Positions 23,040 through 33,612 of a stretch of 64,000 nucleotides of DNA are shown here, one piece after another. How positions within the stretch are numbered: the first letter of the stretch is position 1; the number at the start of each line of letters is the position of its first letter. The DNA is from Cristatella mucedo (Eukaryota > Bryozoa > Phylactolaemata > Cristatellidae), in the NCBI GenBank assembly GCA_009760855.2, contig WPIO01000007.1:10062501-10126500 (forward strand), given 5' to 3'. A model generated the notes under the pieces. That model made no database searches and had not been told where the DNA came from. It was given only the letters and a program-made list of their open reading frames with translations. The position numbers were made by a program, and so were the translations under genes.

Positions 23040-23514
23040 CTAATGTAATGTATCTCCGTCAGTAACTCCACAAAGTCAAAAAGACCATATGGGTGTTACG
23101 CAGGAGAGTTTTGTATAGCGCACTCACAGCCTAAGCGGCTTTCGGTACGCATTCGGTAGCTAACAGACTTCGTCTCACGCAACAAAGAGAAAGTGGGAAG
23201 CATAGCAGAGTTAGGAGAGCAGTTGAGGTAGTGAGTAGCATAGAAGTAGCAGTTCAGGACCGCTGAAAAATATGTGCCATAGTCGGCAGTTGGAGAGTAG
23301 ATGTCGTTGCGTAAGAATTGTGGAAGCGAGTTCCACAGTCTAGGACCTGCAGAGCTAAAGCTTCTGTCGCCAACTGTCTTTAAGCGGAGGAATGAGACAG
23401 CTAATTTATTGTCCACACAGAACCTGAGGGCGCGAACAGGCTGAAACTGATGCAGCAGTTCAGCTAGGTACGAAGGAGCCAAGCCGTGGTGGGCCTTGTG
23501 GGTCAGCGTAAGAT
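23040..23514 (-). mobile_element. LINE family B, 3' terminal fragment
   Basis: Minus-strand 3' ~470 bp of LINE B. It ends at the left in the ACATT-type tail (taatgtaatgtatctccg on the plus strand). The frame at 23096-23482 (128 codons) encodes the family's C-terminus: 'LAELLHQFQPVRALR', 'DRSFSSAGPRLWNSLPQFL' and 'FSLLRETKSV'. It is very similar to the neighbouring copy at 23.73-24.2 kb. Confidence 0.9.
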
Positions 23515-23732
23515 CTATAGAGAATGAAGGATTCCGACGAGTAACCTTCCGCTGCCATAGCCCATTGGGCTGACTAGCAAAATGGTGACTAAAACAAGCA
23601 CATGGTTGAGTGCAATATCACAAACTATAGCCACAGTAAGGTCCATACGACCGATCGTTAGTAAAAAAAGTATTGGTTATCCCATTTTTTATGAAATCCT
23701 GAAAAAGTGCGTCACTGAAGTACGCTGCAATG
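23515..23732. other. Spacer between two LINE B copies
   Basis: About 220 bp without recognised features. Confidence 0.4.
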
Positions 23733-26046
23733 TAATGTAATGTATCTCCGTCAGTAACTCCACAAAGTCAAAAAGACCATGTGGGTGTTACGCAGGAGAG
23801 TTTTGTATAGCGCACTCACAGCCTAAGCGGCTTTCGGTACGCATTCGGTAGCCCACAGACTTCGTCTCACGCAACAAAGAGAAAGTGGGAAGCATAGCAG
23901 AGTTAGGAGAGCAGTTGAGGTAGTGAGTAGCATAGAAGTAGCAGTTCAGGACCGCTGAAAAATATGTGCCATAGTCGGCAGTTGGAGAGTAGATGTCGTT
24001 GCGTAAGAATTGTGGAAGCGAGTTCCACAGCCTAGGACCTGCAGAGCTAAAGCTTCTGTCGCCAACTGTCGTTAAGCGGAGGAATGGGACAGCTGATTTA
24101 TTGTCCACACAGGACCTGAGGGTGCGAACAGGCTAAAACTGATGCAGCAGTTCAGCTAGGTACGAAGGAGCCAAGCCGTGGCGGGCCTTGTGGGTCAGCG
24201 TAAGAACCTTGCTCTGTATCCTTTGCTCAACCGGCAACCATCCTAGCTCTTTCAGCAAAGGTGACACGTGCTCAAACCGCTGAGACTTGAAGACCAGCCT
24301 TGCAGCCATATTCATAGTCCGCTGTAGTGGCATAATAGCTTTCTTTGGTAGCCCAGCCAAAAGAGAATTACAATAATCAAGCCGAGACAGAACTAAAGAG
24401 CTAGTCAAATTTTTTACAAGCCACTGTGAGAGACAGCTTCTAATCTTGGATAGGGATCGGATGTGATGGCTAGCTGTAGAGGCAGTCTTCTGAATGAAGC
24501 TTTTGAAATTGAGGCAGCTGTCGAACACGACACCTAGATTACGAGCACGTGGTGAAGGTCGCACAATAGCACCACCTATTAGAACAGCAAAGCCTTTTAA
24601 TCCAGCCACACGCTTAGGGTGTCCTATGAGAAGCAGTTCGGTTTTATTGTCATTTAATTTCAGGAAGTTTTCCGACATCCAGGATCTAATATCGGCAAGG
24701 CAAGCATTCAGTTTCTCAGTTGCTGCAGCAGATTCAGACGGTTTAAATGACAAATACAGCTGAGTATCGTCAGCATAGAAGTGATATCCTATTCCATGGG
24801 CCTTAATCACTTTTCCCAGAGGTTGCGTATAAATGGAGAACAGCAAGGGACCAAGTACAGACCCTTGAGGGACTCCACAGGTGACCCTTCTCATGTCTGA
24901 GACCTGACCCTCACACGACACGGAATGAACACGATCAGACAAGTATGATTTAAACCACGCTAGTGCTTCGTCTGCCAGACCGATCGTTGTTCTCAGTCGT
25001 TCAAGCAGAACTTCGTGATCAATGGTGTCGAAGGCAGCAGACAGATCTAGCAGAGCTAGGGCAGTGACATTCCCGTCGTCGTTGCCACGTAGAATGTCAT
25101 TGTTAACACGGAGGAGAGCAGTTTCAGTAGAGTGCTGCCTCTTGAAACCTGATTGAAATGTTTCTGACATTCCATTATTTTCAATATGTTCAACTAGCTG
25201 CTTAGCAACAATTTTTTCAAGAATCTTTGATAAGAATGGAAGAAGGAAAACTGGACGATAGTTTGCTAGGACCTCTGTGTCTAATCCAGGCTTTTTAAGA
25301 ATAGGTCTAACGATTGCCGATTTGAAGGACTTGGGGACGACCCTTTTTCCCAAAGAAGCATTAAAAATCTTGGTTATGGCAGGGCTAAGTTGGTCTGCCA
25401 GTGAAGACCACAGAGATGAAGGTATAGGGTCTTCAGGAGACGAGCTCTTTTTGCTAGACCTTATTAAGGCAGCCACATCACAGGCAGAAACATTAGAGAA
25501 CCTTTTAAGAAAGGTCACAGGTTGAGGAACGGCGATTGATTTGGTCGGAGGGGGCTTAATGGAGGCACGAATGTGCACAATTTTTTCAGTAAAGAAGGCT
25601 GAAAACTTTTCGGCTGAGCCCTTAATATCTGGGGAGTCAGACCTGACAGCATTGGCCAGTAAATGGTTTACTGTCTTATAAATCTGTTTAGTGTCCGACT
25701 GGCAGGGATTCAGCTTTCTAATGAAAAAAGAAGCCCTGGCTTTTTTAAGCTTTCGTGTGTAAACTCGAAGGAAGTCTTTAAAATTGACTAGGTCTGCCTC
25801 AGACCCCAATTTCTTGAAACGACGTTCCAGCCTGCGCTTAACACGGCGCATCTTAAGGAGTTTTCTCGTAAATTGAAAGCAATCTCGACGACTTTGAACA
25901 CGGATAGAGCGAACGGGAGCATGCTTGTCAAGAGCACTCCTGAGTGTCATGTTCATCGCATCTGTGAGGGTATCGAGGCTGCCGGTCGAGTCTGAATGCA
26001 GATCAAGAAGGCCTGCATCACAAACAGAAAAAACTGCAAGCCGGCA
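23733..26046 (-). mobile_element. LINE family B copy, longest in window
   Basis: A 2.3-kb minus-strand non-LTR retrotransposon of the CR1/L2 group. The 3' end at 23733 carries repeated ACATT units. Upstream of the ATG used at 25956, codons stay in frame to about 26046, where stops appear. That marks the likely 5' truncation; the apurinic endonuclease domain and any ORF1 are absent. Compared with LINE A it has a different 3' UTR and tail but the same order of RT blocks. Confidence 0.92.
24133..25956 (-). pseudogene. LINE B reverse transcriptase, premature stop near the C-terminus
   Basis: 607 codons of RT polyprotein. RT blocks in order are: 'ADQLSPAITKIFNASL' and 'SAIVRPILKKPGLD'; 'NYRPVFLLPFLSKILEKIV'; 'FQSGFKRQHSTETALLRV'; 'ALLDLSAAFDTIDHEVLL'; 'GVPQGSVLGPLLFSIYTQPL'; the catalytic box 'YHFYADDTQLYL'; 'WMSENFLKLNDNKTELLLIG'; and the thumb/C-terminal 'RLDYCNSLLAGLP' and 'LGWLPVEQRIQSKVLTLTH'. 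It ends at '..LAELLHQF*', where three sister copies (23.1, 39.4 and 40.1 kb) have CAG (Gln) for the TAG here. The remaining C-terminus continues in frame from 24108 down to 23788. The catalytic Asp pair is intact, and one substitution accounts for the break. Confidence 0.9.
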
Positions 26047-26279
26047 TGTTAGCTACTGCATTGAGTACCCAACAGCTTTACTTACAGGGCTACATGTGGC
26101 TGTGCACCAATGTTCAGCCTTAAAATGGCAATTAGAAATACCTCGGCTAGGAAAGTTTACAGGAAAATTAAGCAGATAATATTCATGTGTTGCTCCGTAC
26201 TAATGCCTCACGTATATTTATCTTATAGTACATTCTGACTATAGCATCTTGTCATGGAATGCATCTCAGTCCTTGAAAC

Positions 26280-26735
26280 CCAACAGAATCAAGTTGGTGC
26301 TATACTGGAGAGCTTTCGAGTGCACTCCAAGTCTTTGAAGCGGCTTTCAATGACCATACAGTAGCCAACAGACTCCATCGCACGCAAAAAAAGAAAGTGA
26401 GAAGCATTACAGTGAGCATGGTGAGAGGAGGAAGCAGAGCAGTTGAGGAAGTGAGTCGTATGGAAGTGGCAGCTCCGGACGGCTGGAAAGGATGTGCGTT
26501 CGTCGGCAGCAGGAGAGGAGATGTCTAAAGATCGGTAAAGTAGTGTGAAAGTGTTTTTCACTGTCGAGGATCAGCAGAGTGAAAGGTGTAATCGCGAGTA
26601 GTCTTTAAGCGAGGGAAGTTTTCTTTAATATAGATGACATGAGGGCACGAGGAAACTGAAACTGGTGCAACAGTTCAGCTAAATATGAAAGAGCCAAGCC
26701 GAGCCATTTCCGGCCTAGTGAGTCATAGTAAGAAT
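26280..26735 (-). mobile_element. Old LINE B 3' relic
   Basis: The minus-strand frame at 26289-26561 keeps 'SSPAADERTSFPAV..CHFHTTHFLNCS' and 'RAMESVGYCMVIESRF', aligning with the LINE B C-terminus. It continues to the 'aactgatgcagcagttcagct'-type block near 26690. It is much more diverged than the copies at 23-26 kb. Confidence 0.75.
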
Positions 26736-26940
26736 TTTGGAGACACGTGGCAGACGCTGTGGGGTTGTTGAGTAAACCTCGGGCGACAGCGTCAAATAGC
26801 CCGTTCTACCACAGACTCACTCATCATAGACCCAAGCAGCAGGCCTTTAGCTAGTAATTATGCAATTAGGAGTGTAACTTGGACCTTCAGCGGGAATGGC
26901 CACAAATTGGCTGCCATGAAATCTATTCCCTGTCCTGCAC

Positions 26941-27300
26941 AATAGTAGTAATGATCATGGCATTAAATTTGCACAACGCCCTCAGATAACTTGATTCTCT
27001 TTCTAGGCACTTTATATATGCAGTAAAGGAAGCATGATTTAATGCTTAGTGGTAACATGCAGTGTCAACAAGAATCATGCGATGCAGAAACTGCAATGCT
27101 CACTACAGACAAGCCTAGCTACAGAGTTTAGCACCAACTGCAAGCACCTAATTGCACAGGCTGGTTGACTAGCAAGCAGTGAGTTACGAAAGTCGAGACG
27201 GATGTCACAAATGCATGGACCAATTTATATGTAGCATCACAGTCTAACCAAGCCCAACCTTTAGCACTATTACGTAGCAGAAAGTAGCCATACTTGACTG
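26941..27300 (-). mobile_element. LINE A relic with internal deletion
   Basis: A tail at 26941-27040 ('ctcagataacttgattctct') is followed directly by the 'gatgctca..acagacaagcctagct' and 'atgtcacaaatgcatggacc' blocks, which in intact copies lie about 500 bp further on. Confidence 0.75.
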
Positions 27301-27878
27301 CAATACTCTAAAAATCCTAGAGCAGATTTGCTTTCTTCCAAATGCGCTCAATTCATTTGATTCGTCAGATTTCAGAAGTCTTATATGAGGCATTTTCCAA
27401 TTTAGCAATGCTTTAGAAACGACTAGTTATTGATTGGCAGTGAGCAAAGCATTTACAAGTACTTCATTTCCAGCGTAGAAGGTGCCAAGAACGAAACTTA
27501 CTTCTTCAAGAGCGGTATAGAAAAGCAGTACTTATATTAGAACTTTTTAGTGAACAAGATTAGTTGTCAAAAGAAAGCGGTGTGTTTGTGTGCCCTCGGC
27601 TTGTTCGGCTGATCGAAAACGTCGCTGCTTATCAGGCCGCTCTGGCTGCGTGTCGGCCTAAAGGAAATCGGACAGACACTGCGGAATGTCAAGGCTCCCA
27701 GGGCCACTCGCTGGCGGTCGGTCTGTACAGGCACGTCGCGCCCGTCTCGCAGCAGTCGATGCAGTCTTTAAAAGGAAAGCTTTCGTTACAAGTCGGAGGG
27801 CAGCATATGTGTAGAAAGGCCGCGGGCCTCTCTCGGACTCAGAGAGCTGCGCGATCAGAGCAGACGCCTCTGACGAGC
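27301..27878. other. No gene recognised
   Basis: The plus-strand frame starting at 27564 stays open mainly because it runs into the CT microsatellite. No domain seen before the repeat. Confidence 0.4.
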
Positions 27879-28003
<125 letters not shown>

Positions 28004-28034
28004 GCCTCCTACGCGATACCCGATGTGCCCTCTC

Positions 28035-28130
28035 GCCCCTGGGCCTTGACCCAGGAGGTAAGGTGCACTCGCGTCGTGACCAGGATCGTGGGTTCGAGTC
28101 GTGCAATGGGCAGTTCTTTATCGCCTAGAG
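28035..28130 (+). mobile_element. SINE2 copy, 5' half (split by hAT element)
   Basis: Head and B-box block ('gatcgtgggttcgagtcgtg') of SINE2, stopping at 'tttatcgcctagag'. The 3' half resumes at 29005, so the two halves flank the hAT element. Confidence 0.8.
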
Positions 28131-29004
28131 CAGAGGTCGGCAAAGGTTTCGGGCTGCTAGGCCATTTCAGGAGGTCAAGAATGCACACTAGGCCTGATGA
28201 AACCGCGCCCGCTCCGCTGGCCCGCCGCAGTGAGCGTGGCCAGACGAACAAACAAATAGGAAGCAACAACTGACGCACAGACGCGCACGACAATTGTAAG
28301 GGTAGACATTAATCCCTCCAACCCGGCCATGCGCTTCTGTTCATAGAAGCGCCTGACATCAGTTCTATAAATAAACATGGGTGACAGTTTGAACTGCATC
28401 CAGCACTAATGAAGGGGAACACAACCGCGACAATTCAATTACTAACCATTTGACCTTGCTTCTTTTGAAGCAAATATAAAGTGTCTAGAAAGAGACTGAG
28501 TTCTCTCCAGGGCGCTATATCAAATGCATTATTATTATCGTAATTATTAATTAGGCCGGATCCAACTATAAATAACTAGAGTGGCGTTAGGCCTGACTGG
28601 AGTGCTAGCTACGGCCTATCTGGCATAAAGGCCGGATTTTGCCGACCTCTGCTTTAACACTTTCTGGCGCAAATCCGTCGCGGCTAAGGGCTGCCGCCGC
28701 CAGCCGTCCGCAAAGCAAAGTCGCAGTTCTAAAATCATACTGCGAAACGCGTGGGGCAAAATCAAGCACAATAACAGTTAGCTCTCAACTAAAAGCAAAA
28801 AGCGGCCGAGAGACGACTTGTGCATCGAAAACTCGTTAGTTGGGATACTCGTAAGTCAAAGTACCTCTGTAGTGAAGGGGAAGAAAACCGCGACAGCTCA
28901 ATTAGGCTACGGATCCGTCAATAAATAACTAGGGGACCGCTAGGCCGGACTGGAACGCTAGATAGGCCGGATCTGGCCTAAAGGCCGGAGTTTGCCAACC
29001 TCTG
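28131..29004. mobile_element. Non-autonomous hAT element with 8-bp target duplication
   Basis: The left end CAGAGGTCGGCAAA and right end TTTGCCAACCTCTG form inverted repeats. GCCTAGAG occurs directly outside both ends (28123-28130 and 29005-29012), an exact 8-bp duplication that fits hAT target preference. A second right end (TTTGCCGACCTCTG, finishing at 28651) and a repeated subterminal block ('aatgaaggggaa..aaccgcgaca') show internal duplication or nesting. A LINE A tail lies inside at 28441-28539. No transposase frame is present. Confidence 0.85.
28441..28539 (+). mobile_element. LINE A 3' tail nested in hAT element
   Basis: Family tail 'ctaaccatttgaccttgctt' and 'agagactgagttctctccag' ending in ATT repeats. 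It interrupts a hAT segment that reads continuously in the sister block near 28900. Confidence 0.85.
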
Positions 29005-29092
29005 GCCTAGAGCAAGCGGCGGTGTTAGCCGTAAGGGCTCTTCTGCCGCTACATAAACGAGGCTGTTATATCAGCTAAGCTTTTTCTTTTTT
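29005..29092 (+). mobile_element. SINE2 copy, 3' half (split by hAT element)
   Basis: Begins with the target duplication gcctagag, then the SINE2 body 'caagcggcggtgttagccg', 'ggctcttctgccgctacata' and the end 'gaggctgttatatcagct'. Confidence 0.85.
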
Positions 29093-29369
29093 AGCTGACC
29101 GAGCTTTCAGTGGTGCTCTAAAGGGGCGTTACCAGCGATGCACTGCTTCTAGCGTTTTCCCCTTCCACCCTCCTGCCTGCGAAGCAACGAGAGTAAAGAA
29201 AGTAAAGAACAAGGTATACAAATTTCACTCTGCTGCTAGGATGCGTTGCCAGCCGGTGCACTCCGTTTCAGTGGAACATTCTGCTGCTTTGTCCCGGTAT
29301 AGCATGGCATCTTCACAGCCGACCATTTTGTTTCACCCCCGTCCAGAATTCATCCACCATGGTGACCGG

Positions 29370-29945
29370 CTAAAGATCTTACCAGTTCTCTGCTTCTGTC
29401 GCTACTGAACTACTGCAATCTTGTTTTCACCGGGCTACCGAAAGGCGCAATGCTGATCAGCTAACCTACGGCATTCAGCCACGCGTCTCCTTTGTTGAGC
29501 TGCCATGGCTTTCGTTTGAATAAGAGATGCCGAGCAAAATTCTTACGCTGAACCCTAAAGCACACCGAGGCTCGATTACCCTGTAGCAAGCTGAACTGCT
29601 ACACCAGTTTCAACTCACACACTCATACCCTCAGGTCTTCTTTGGACAATACATTAGCTTTTCCTTTGCTCCGCAGGTCGTAGACAGCCCTTGACTTACT
29701 TCCACAATTCTTAAACACCGGCATCTTCAATCCTGCTGCCGAGGGTGGTATATTTCTTTCAGCCTTCCTAAGCTGCTACTTCCATCTTACTGACTGCCTC
29801 AACTTCCGTACTGACTCAGCCATGCTTCTCAGTTTCTGTTTTTTGCGTGAGATAAAGTCTGTTGGCTACCGTGTTCTTACCGAAAGCCGCGTAGGCTTTG
29901 AGTGCTTAATATGAAACTCACGAGCATAACACCTACTTAGTTTTT
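29370..29945 (+). mobile_element. Degenerate LINE B relic
   Basis: The plus strand keeps 'gaactactgcaatcttgttt', 'accgggctaccgaaaggc', 'gaactgctacaccagtttca' and 'gagataaagtctgttggcta', corresponding to the LINE B thumb and C-terminus. No long frame survives. Confidence 0.75.
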
Positions 29946-30740
29946 CGCTTTGCTGGGTTACAGGCGTGAGTGCTTACATTGTCCATAATTAGCACTAGAG
30001 TAACATTTACCTGCTGCAAAAAATGCTGTCGCTAAGAATGAGTGAACCAGCTAACTGGAAGTGGAGCCCACAGCGAAAGTTTCCATTTCATTCTTGCTGA
30101 GCCGTCGCAAGGAAGCGCGTCTGCATTATTTCCAAAAATTTCCTCATAATAAAAAAGTAAATCTGTTGTTGCCCGCCTTGATGTGGCTTTAACTCATCGC
30201 GGAGCGCTAGTTTGACAGACACGTAGAAAGTACAGCAGTGGCTCACTGATTGGATCGTACTTGTCACGTGAAGTGATCACGCCTCCCCCTATTGTCTAGA
30301 GTTCCCTTCGCAAGCAGATACAATAGGGTAGACCCTCCTCTTTTGGAACACGCGGCGGTCATAATCAACGCTGGACTGGGACCTGGCTGCGAGAAAGAAT
30401 CCGTTGTACTTGAATTCTGAATGTAGCGAATCTCGTATATTGAGCCTTCATATTTTTTAAGGCTACGTAAAAAGGTAAAAGTCAGATTATTTATCTGATA
30501 AGAGGGAAAGATTTTATGAACGAAGCTGCATTTATTTGATACCACAGAGATTTGCGTACCACATCTTGAGGAGCTAATTTTTACCAATAAAGCGTCAGTG
30601 ATCTAGCACTTGTGTTAAATTCTGGGCGATTATTTCGGTTACTGAGTCCAGAGCTGTCCCGCAAGTATGTAACATTTCATTCATAAGGATGAGCCTATGA
30701 AACATGACTCAACTACTGACGAACTGATGACTGAGCGAGA
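29946..30740. other. No gene recognised
   Basis: A 107-codon minus-strand frame (30264-30587) has no domain that I recognise. Confidence 0.4.
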
Positions 30741-30820
30741 TTGAGTGAGTGAGAGAGAACGAGATTGAGTGAGTGAGTGAGTGAGTGAGTGAGTGAGTGA
30801 GTGAGAGTAAAGTGAGAGTA
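30741..30820. repeat. (GAGT)n tetranucleotide repeat
   Basis: About ten consecutive GAGT units, with degenerate GAGA flanks. Confidence 0.9.
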
Positions 30821-31303
30821 CGTTTAGTGCAAGAGAAATGAGGGCCAATGAGAAACTCCAGACCCGGAGTGGGTGATTAGCAGCAGCAGTCGGTTTTGAT
30901 AATGGCATACTTTCACCGTTATTTTTGAAAGACATCAAGAACATCGTTTCACCTGTTTATCAATGAGCAGCTTTTTGTTTGCTGTAGCTTGCTGGCCTTA
31001 CCTGGGTGCATGCTTCTGCATTCTTGTCTAAGCACGATACCGTGCTTAGCATCTCACAGTACCCATTTATTATTAATTCTCTTAAGCTACTCGCAAAGCA
31101 CCTGGTTAGTGATTAATTTCTCTCAGGGCACTATACAGTCGATGGTACGTGCAGGTCTATGGAGCGCTTGTGCTATTAAGTGCAAGTTGTACGACCAGCG
31201 AGATATTCTTCCTCTGGCGAAGGAGAGCAGTGAGGACTGCTCGTTGTCACAGTACATTATTTATAAATATAAATATTTTGGAATATATATTCTGCATTTA
31301 AAT

Positions 31304-31304
<1 letters not shown>

Positions 31305-31341
<37 letters not shown>
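31305..31341. repeat. (AT)n microsatellite
   Basis: Alternating AT, followed by TA/TG-rich sequence. Confidence 0.9.
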
Positions 31342-31344
<3 letters not shown>

Positions 31345-31393
31345 TATGTGTGTTTATGTAAACTTTATGTGTACGTACATCTGCGTGTGTACA

Positions 31394-31590
31394 TCCCTAC
31401 TAATTAAAGCGAGAAAGTCCGTCCGTCACGCTGCAAGATGGCGGCTAGAAAGTCCTTCTGTCATGCGGAAAATGACGATCAGTACTTCCTGTGGTGACGT
31501 GCAATAGTAGACTTGTAAATTTATGTACAGTATTGTATTTCTACTACCAATATGACTCAGCGAAGCGAGTCCAGAGGCAGCGAGCTCTAG
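31394..31590 (+). mobile_element. Helitron-like non-autonomous element
   Basis: Begins TC after a host A (..aca|TCCCTACTAATT) and ends CTAG before a host T (gagctCTAG|tatat). Both are the Helitron 5'-TC and 3'-CTRR signatures with A-T insertion. About 19 nt before the 3' end is a short hairpin with a GAA core (actcagcgaagcgagt). It lies within an AT microsatellite region. No coding frame. A chance match of these short signals is possible. Confidence 0.5.
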
Positions 31591-31629
31591 TATATATACT
31601 GCGATAATCAAATTAGGTAGTGGTCGATA

Positions 31630-31634
31630 TATAT

Positions 31635-31672
<38 letters not shown>
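31630..31672. repeat. (AT)n microsatellite
   Basis: Uninterrupted TA dinucleotides for about 40 bp. Confidence 0.9.
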
Positions 31673-31756
31673 TGGACTGGAGATATAAGACTGTATATAT
31701 AAGAATCAAGATTGGATGTATCCAGGTACGTACTACTACACTGTTAATATAGGTAC

Positions 31757-32045
31757 GCATGTGGCGGATCCAGAGAGGGGCAGGGGACATTTGTCCCCCT
31801 ACATTGGGCGGTGACCTCGGCCGCCCCCTATTTCTATGGCCCCTAAACTTTGCCAACGACGAAATTATGTCTTAATTCTACTTGATTAGCAACCTCCGAG
31901 TTCGTTTTGAATTAACATTATGATTTTTTGCTACAATGTTTTCTTAAATGCGGCTCTAGCCCCGCCTACAAATAAATATTACTGGTCTTGCCTGCAGAGT
32001 ATAAATTTGGTAGGTCTTTCCCCTAGATGAAAATCCTGGCTCCGA
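31757..32045. mobile_element. Possible DNA transposon relic
   Basis: The left end 'gtggcggatccaga' with a G/C-run interior ('ggggacatttgtccccctac') and the right end 'atcctggctccgat' are imperfect inverted repeats. The combination recalls transposon ends widespread in animals, but I see no convincing target duplication. Confidence 0.3.
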
Positions 32046-32099
32046 TAGTAGGTGAGTACATATTTACTGTATATGTACAGTCTTCCGTTTATAGATAGA

Positions 32100-32150
32100 A
32101 ACACACACACATATATAAATATATAAATATAAATATAAATATAAATATAA

Positions 32151-32190
<40 letters not shown>
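32100..32190. repeat. ATATAA / (AT)n low-complexity tract
   Basis: An ACAC start, then repeated TAAATA units, then pure AT. Confidence 0.9.
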
Positions 32191-32694
32191 CGTAAAAAAT
32201 TGTCGCAATATGGCTACAGCTGCTGCGGCTTTAAATTCGTTCAACAAAACAATGCTTTACTCAAGTTTTGGTTGGTCAGGCAAGCTGGATTTCAAAGCGA
32301 AAACACTCTACTCGGGGTCATTGAATTTGGCAGCAATATAATTACCACAAGCACACTTGTAGGCCAGTGAAGTACTTTTTGACGCATCCTTGTTTGGTAC
32401 TTATTCAGTGGCCCAGCCATTCACCTGATTACAGACCCACAGAATGACTATGCAGCGCTATTGACTGGCGGCTGAGGCGGGCTGTTCGGCCTACACAAAT
32501 TGCCAATCTTTTCAGGAAAACTTAGGCAGAATCTTGTGGCCTTTGTGCCTGATAAGACAAGGGAGGTCATTAAGAATTGTGATGGAGGGATGTCACTCTA
32601 AGCGCATACATACCAACAGTTTATGTGTTCGTTTTTAGGCTGTCCATAAATATCATCACATGCTGCGCATAAGTATGCGTGGCTTCGTAGAAAT
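32191..32694. other. No gene recognised
   Basis: Unassigned sequence between the AT tract and two SINE1 copies. Confidence 0.4.
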
Positions 32695-32788
32695 GGGTGT
32701 CGAGGGAGCTCGAGCCCCGTGGCACATGTGAAGCGCCCGAAGAGAGATAAAGTTCTCTTAGGGTGCTAAACAAATGAATTATATATTT
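32695..32788 (+). mobile_element. SINE1 copy, 5'-truncated
   Basis: Starts at the B-box block 'agctcgagccccgtggc' and continues with 'acatgtgaagcgcccgaa' and tail 'taaagttctcttagggtgct' to 'caaatgaattatat'. Confidence 0.8.
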
Positions 32789-32868
32789 TTTCATTTTCAT
32801 TACTCGAGCAAAATTACATTCACAGCAGCGGCGGCCATGCTGCACATTTTTTTGACGCTGAGTGTATA

Positions 32869-33008
32869 TAGCTGGTTTGATCCAGCGGTTAAGGTGCTCG
32901 CCACGACCAAGGTCTGGTTGAGGTCGTGAGCACGAGCCCCGAGGTAAATGTGAAGCACTTGAACAGAGATTAAGTTCTCTTGGGGTGCTATAAAATTGAA
33001 TTATATAC
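32869..33008 (+). mobile_element. SINE1 copy
   Basis: Complete: A box 'tttgatccagcggttaaggt', 'accaaggtctggttgaggtc', B-box block 'cacgagccccgaggt', and tail 'agattaagttctcttggggt' ending in 'gaattatat'. Confidence 0.88.
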
Positions 33009-33288
33009 AAATGAATTATATATACAGCTCATTAATTATATGAGGAAAATCAGGCATACTTACTGTGTACGCATACAAATGTAAATATATACACATTGAT
33101 AAACTCACTTATTAAAAGCGAGCAGCTATTTGTATTTATGAAATAATATAATGAGGAAACTCTTTAATATCCACACGCAAGTTCGAAGTCGTCTGGTAAA
33201 CGTTAGGGATGCAAGTATCTATGGACTGCATAATCCAATTTTAAAATAAATTCCAAAATGAACTATTATTGGTAGTGAATACTGCTGT

Positions 33289-33289
<1 letters not shown>

Positions 33290-33323
<34 letters not shown>
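33290..33323. repeat. (AT)n microsatellite
   Basis: About 32 bp of alternating AT. Confidence 0.9.
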
Positions 33324-33331
<8 letters not shown>

Positions 33332-33562
33332 CGGTCGTACTATACTGGTTAATTCAGGCTTTATATGTGTATATACGCTACACTGCACATACAGGTAAGT
33401 AGAGAATCTAGGTAGAGACTGTATATATGTGTCTGTACTAGAATTTATACGGTTTTACTTCTATGAATTAATATATCTATTGGTATATATCTAGTGCGTT
33501 GAAGTATACTTGCATCTAAAACTTAATTACATAATGTATATGCATAGGTATATTATATTTTT

Positions 33563-33567
33563 TCAAT

Positions 33568-33599
<32 letters not shown>

Positions 33600-33612
33600 A
33601 TATATATATGCC
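33563..33612. repeat. (AT)n microsatellite, interrupted
   Basis: Two AT blocks separated by acatg. Confidence 0.9.

Noticed and set aside
24494-25525. Plus-strand frames of 82-89 codons opposite the LINE B RT
   Set aside because: Antisense shadows of the reverse-transcriptase coding sequence.
31426-31507. C-terminal part of the 172-codon frame ending at 31507 as a gene
   Set aside because: It crosses an AT microsatellite and the Helitron-like element, and shows no domain.
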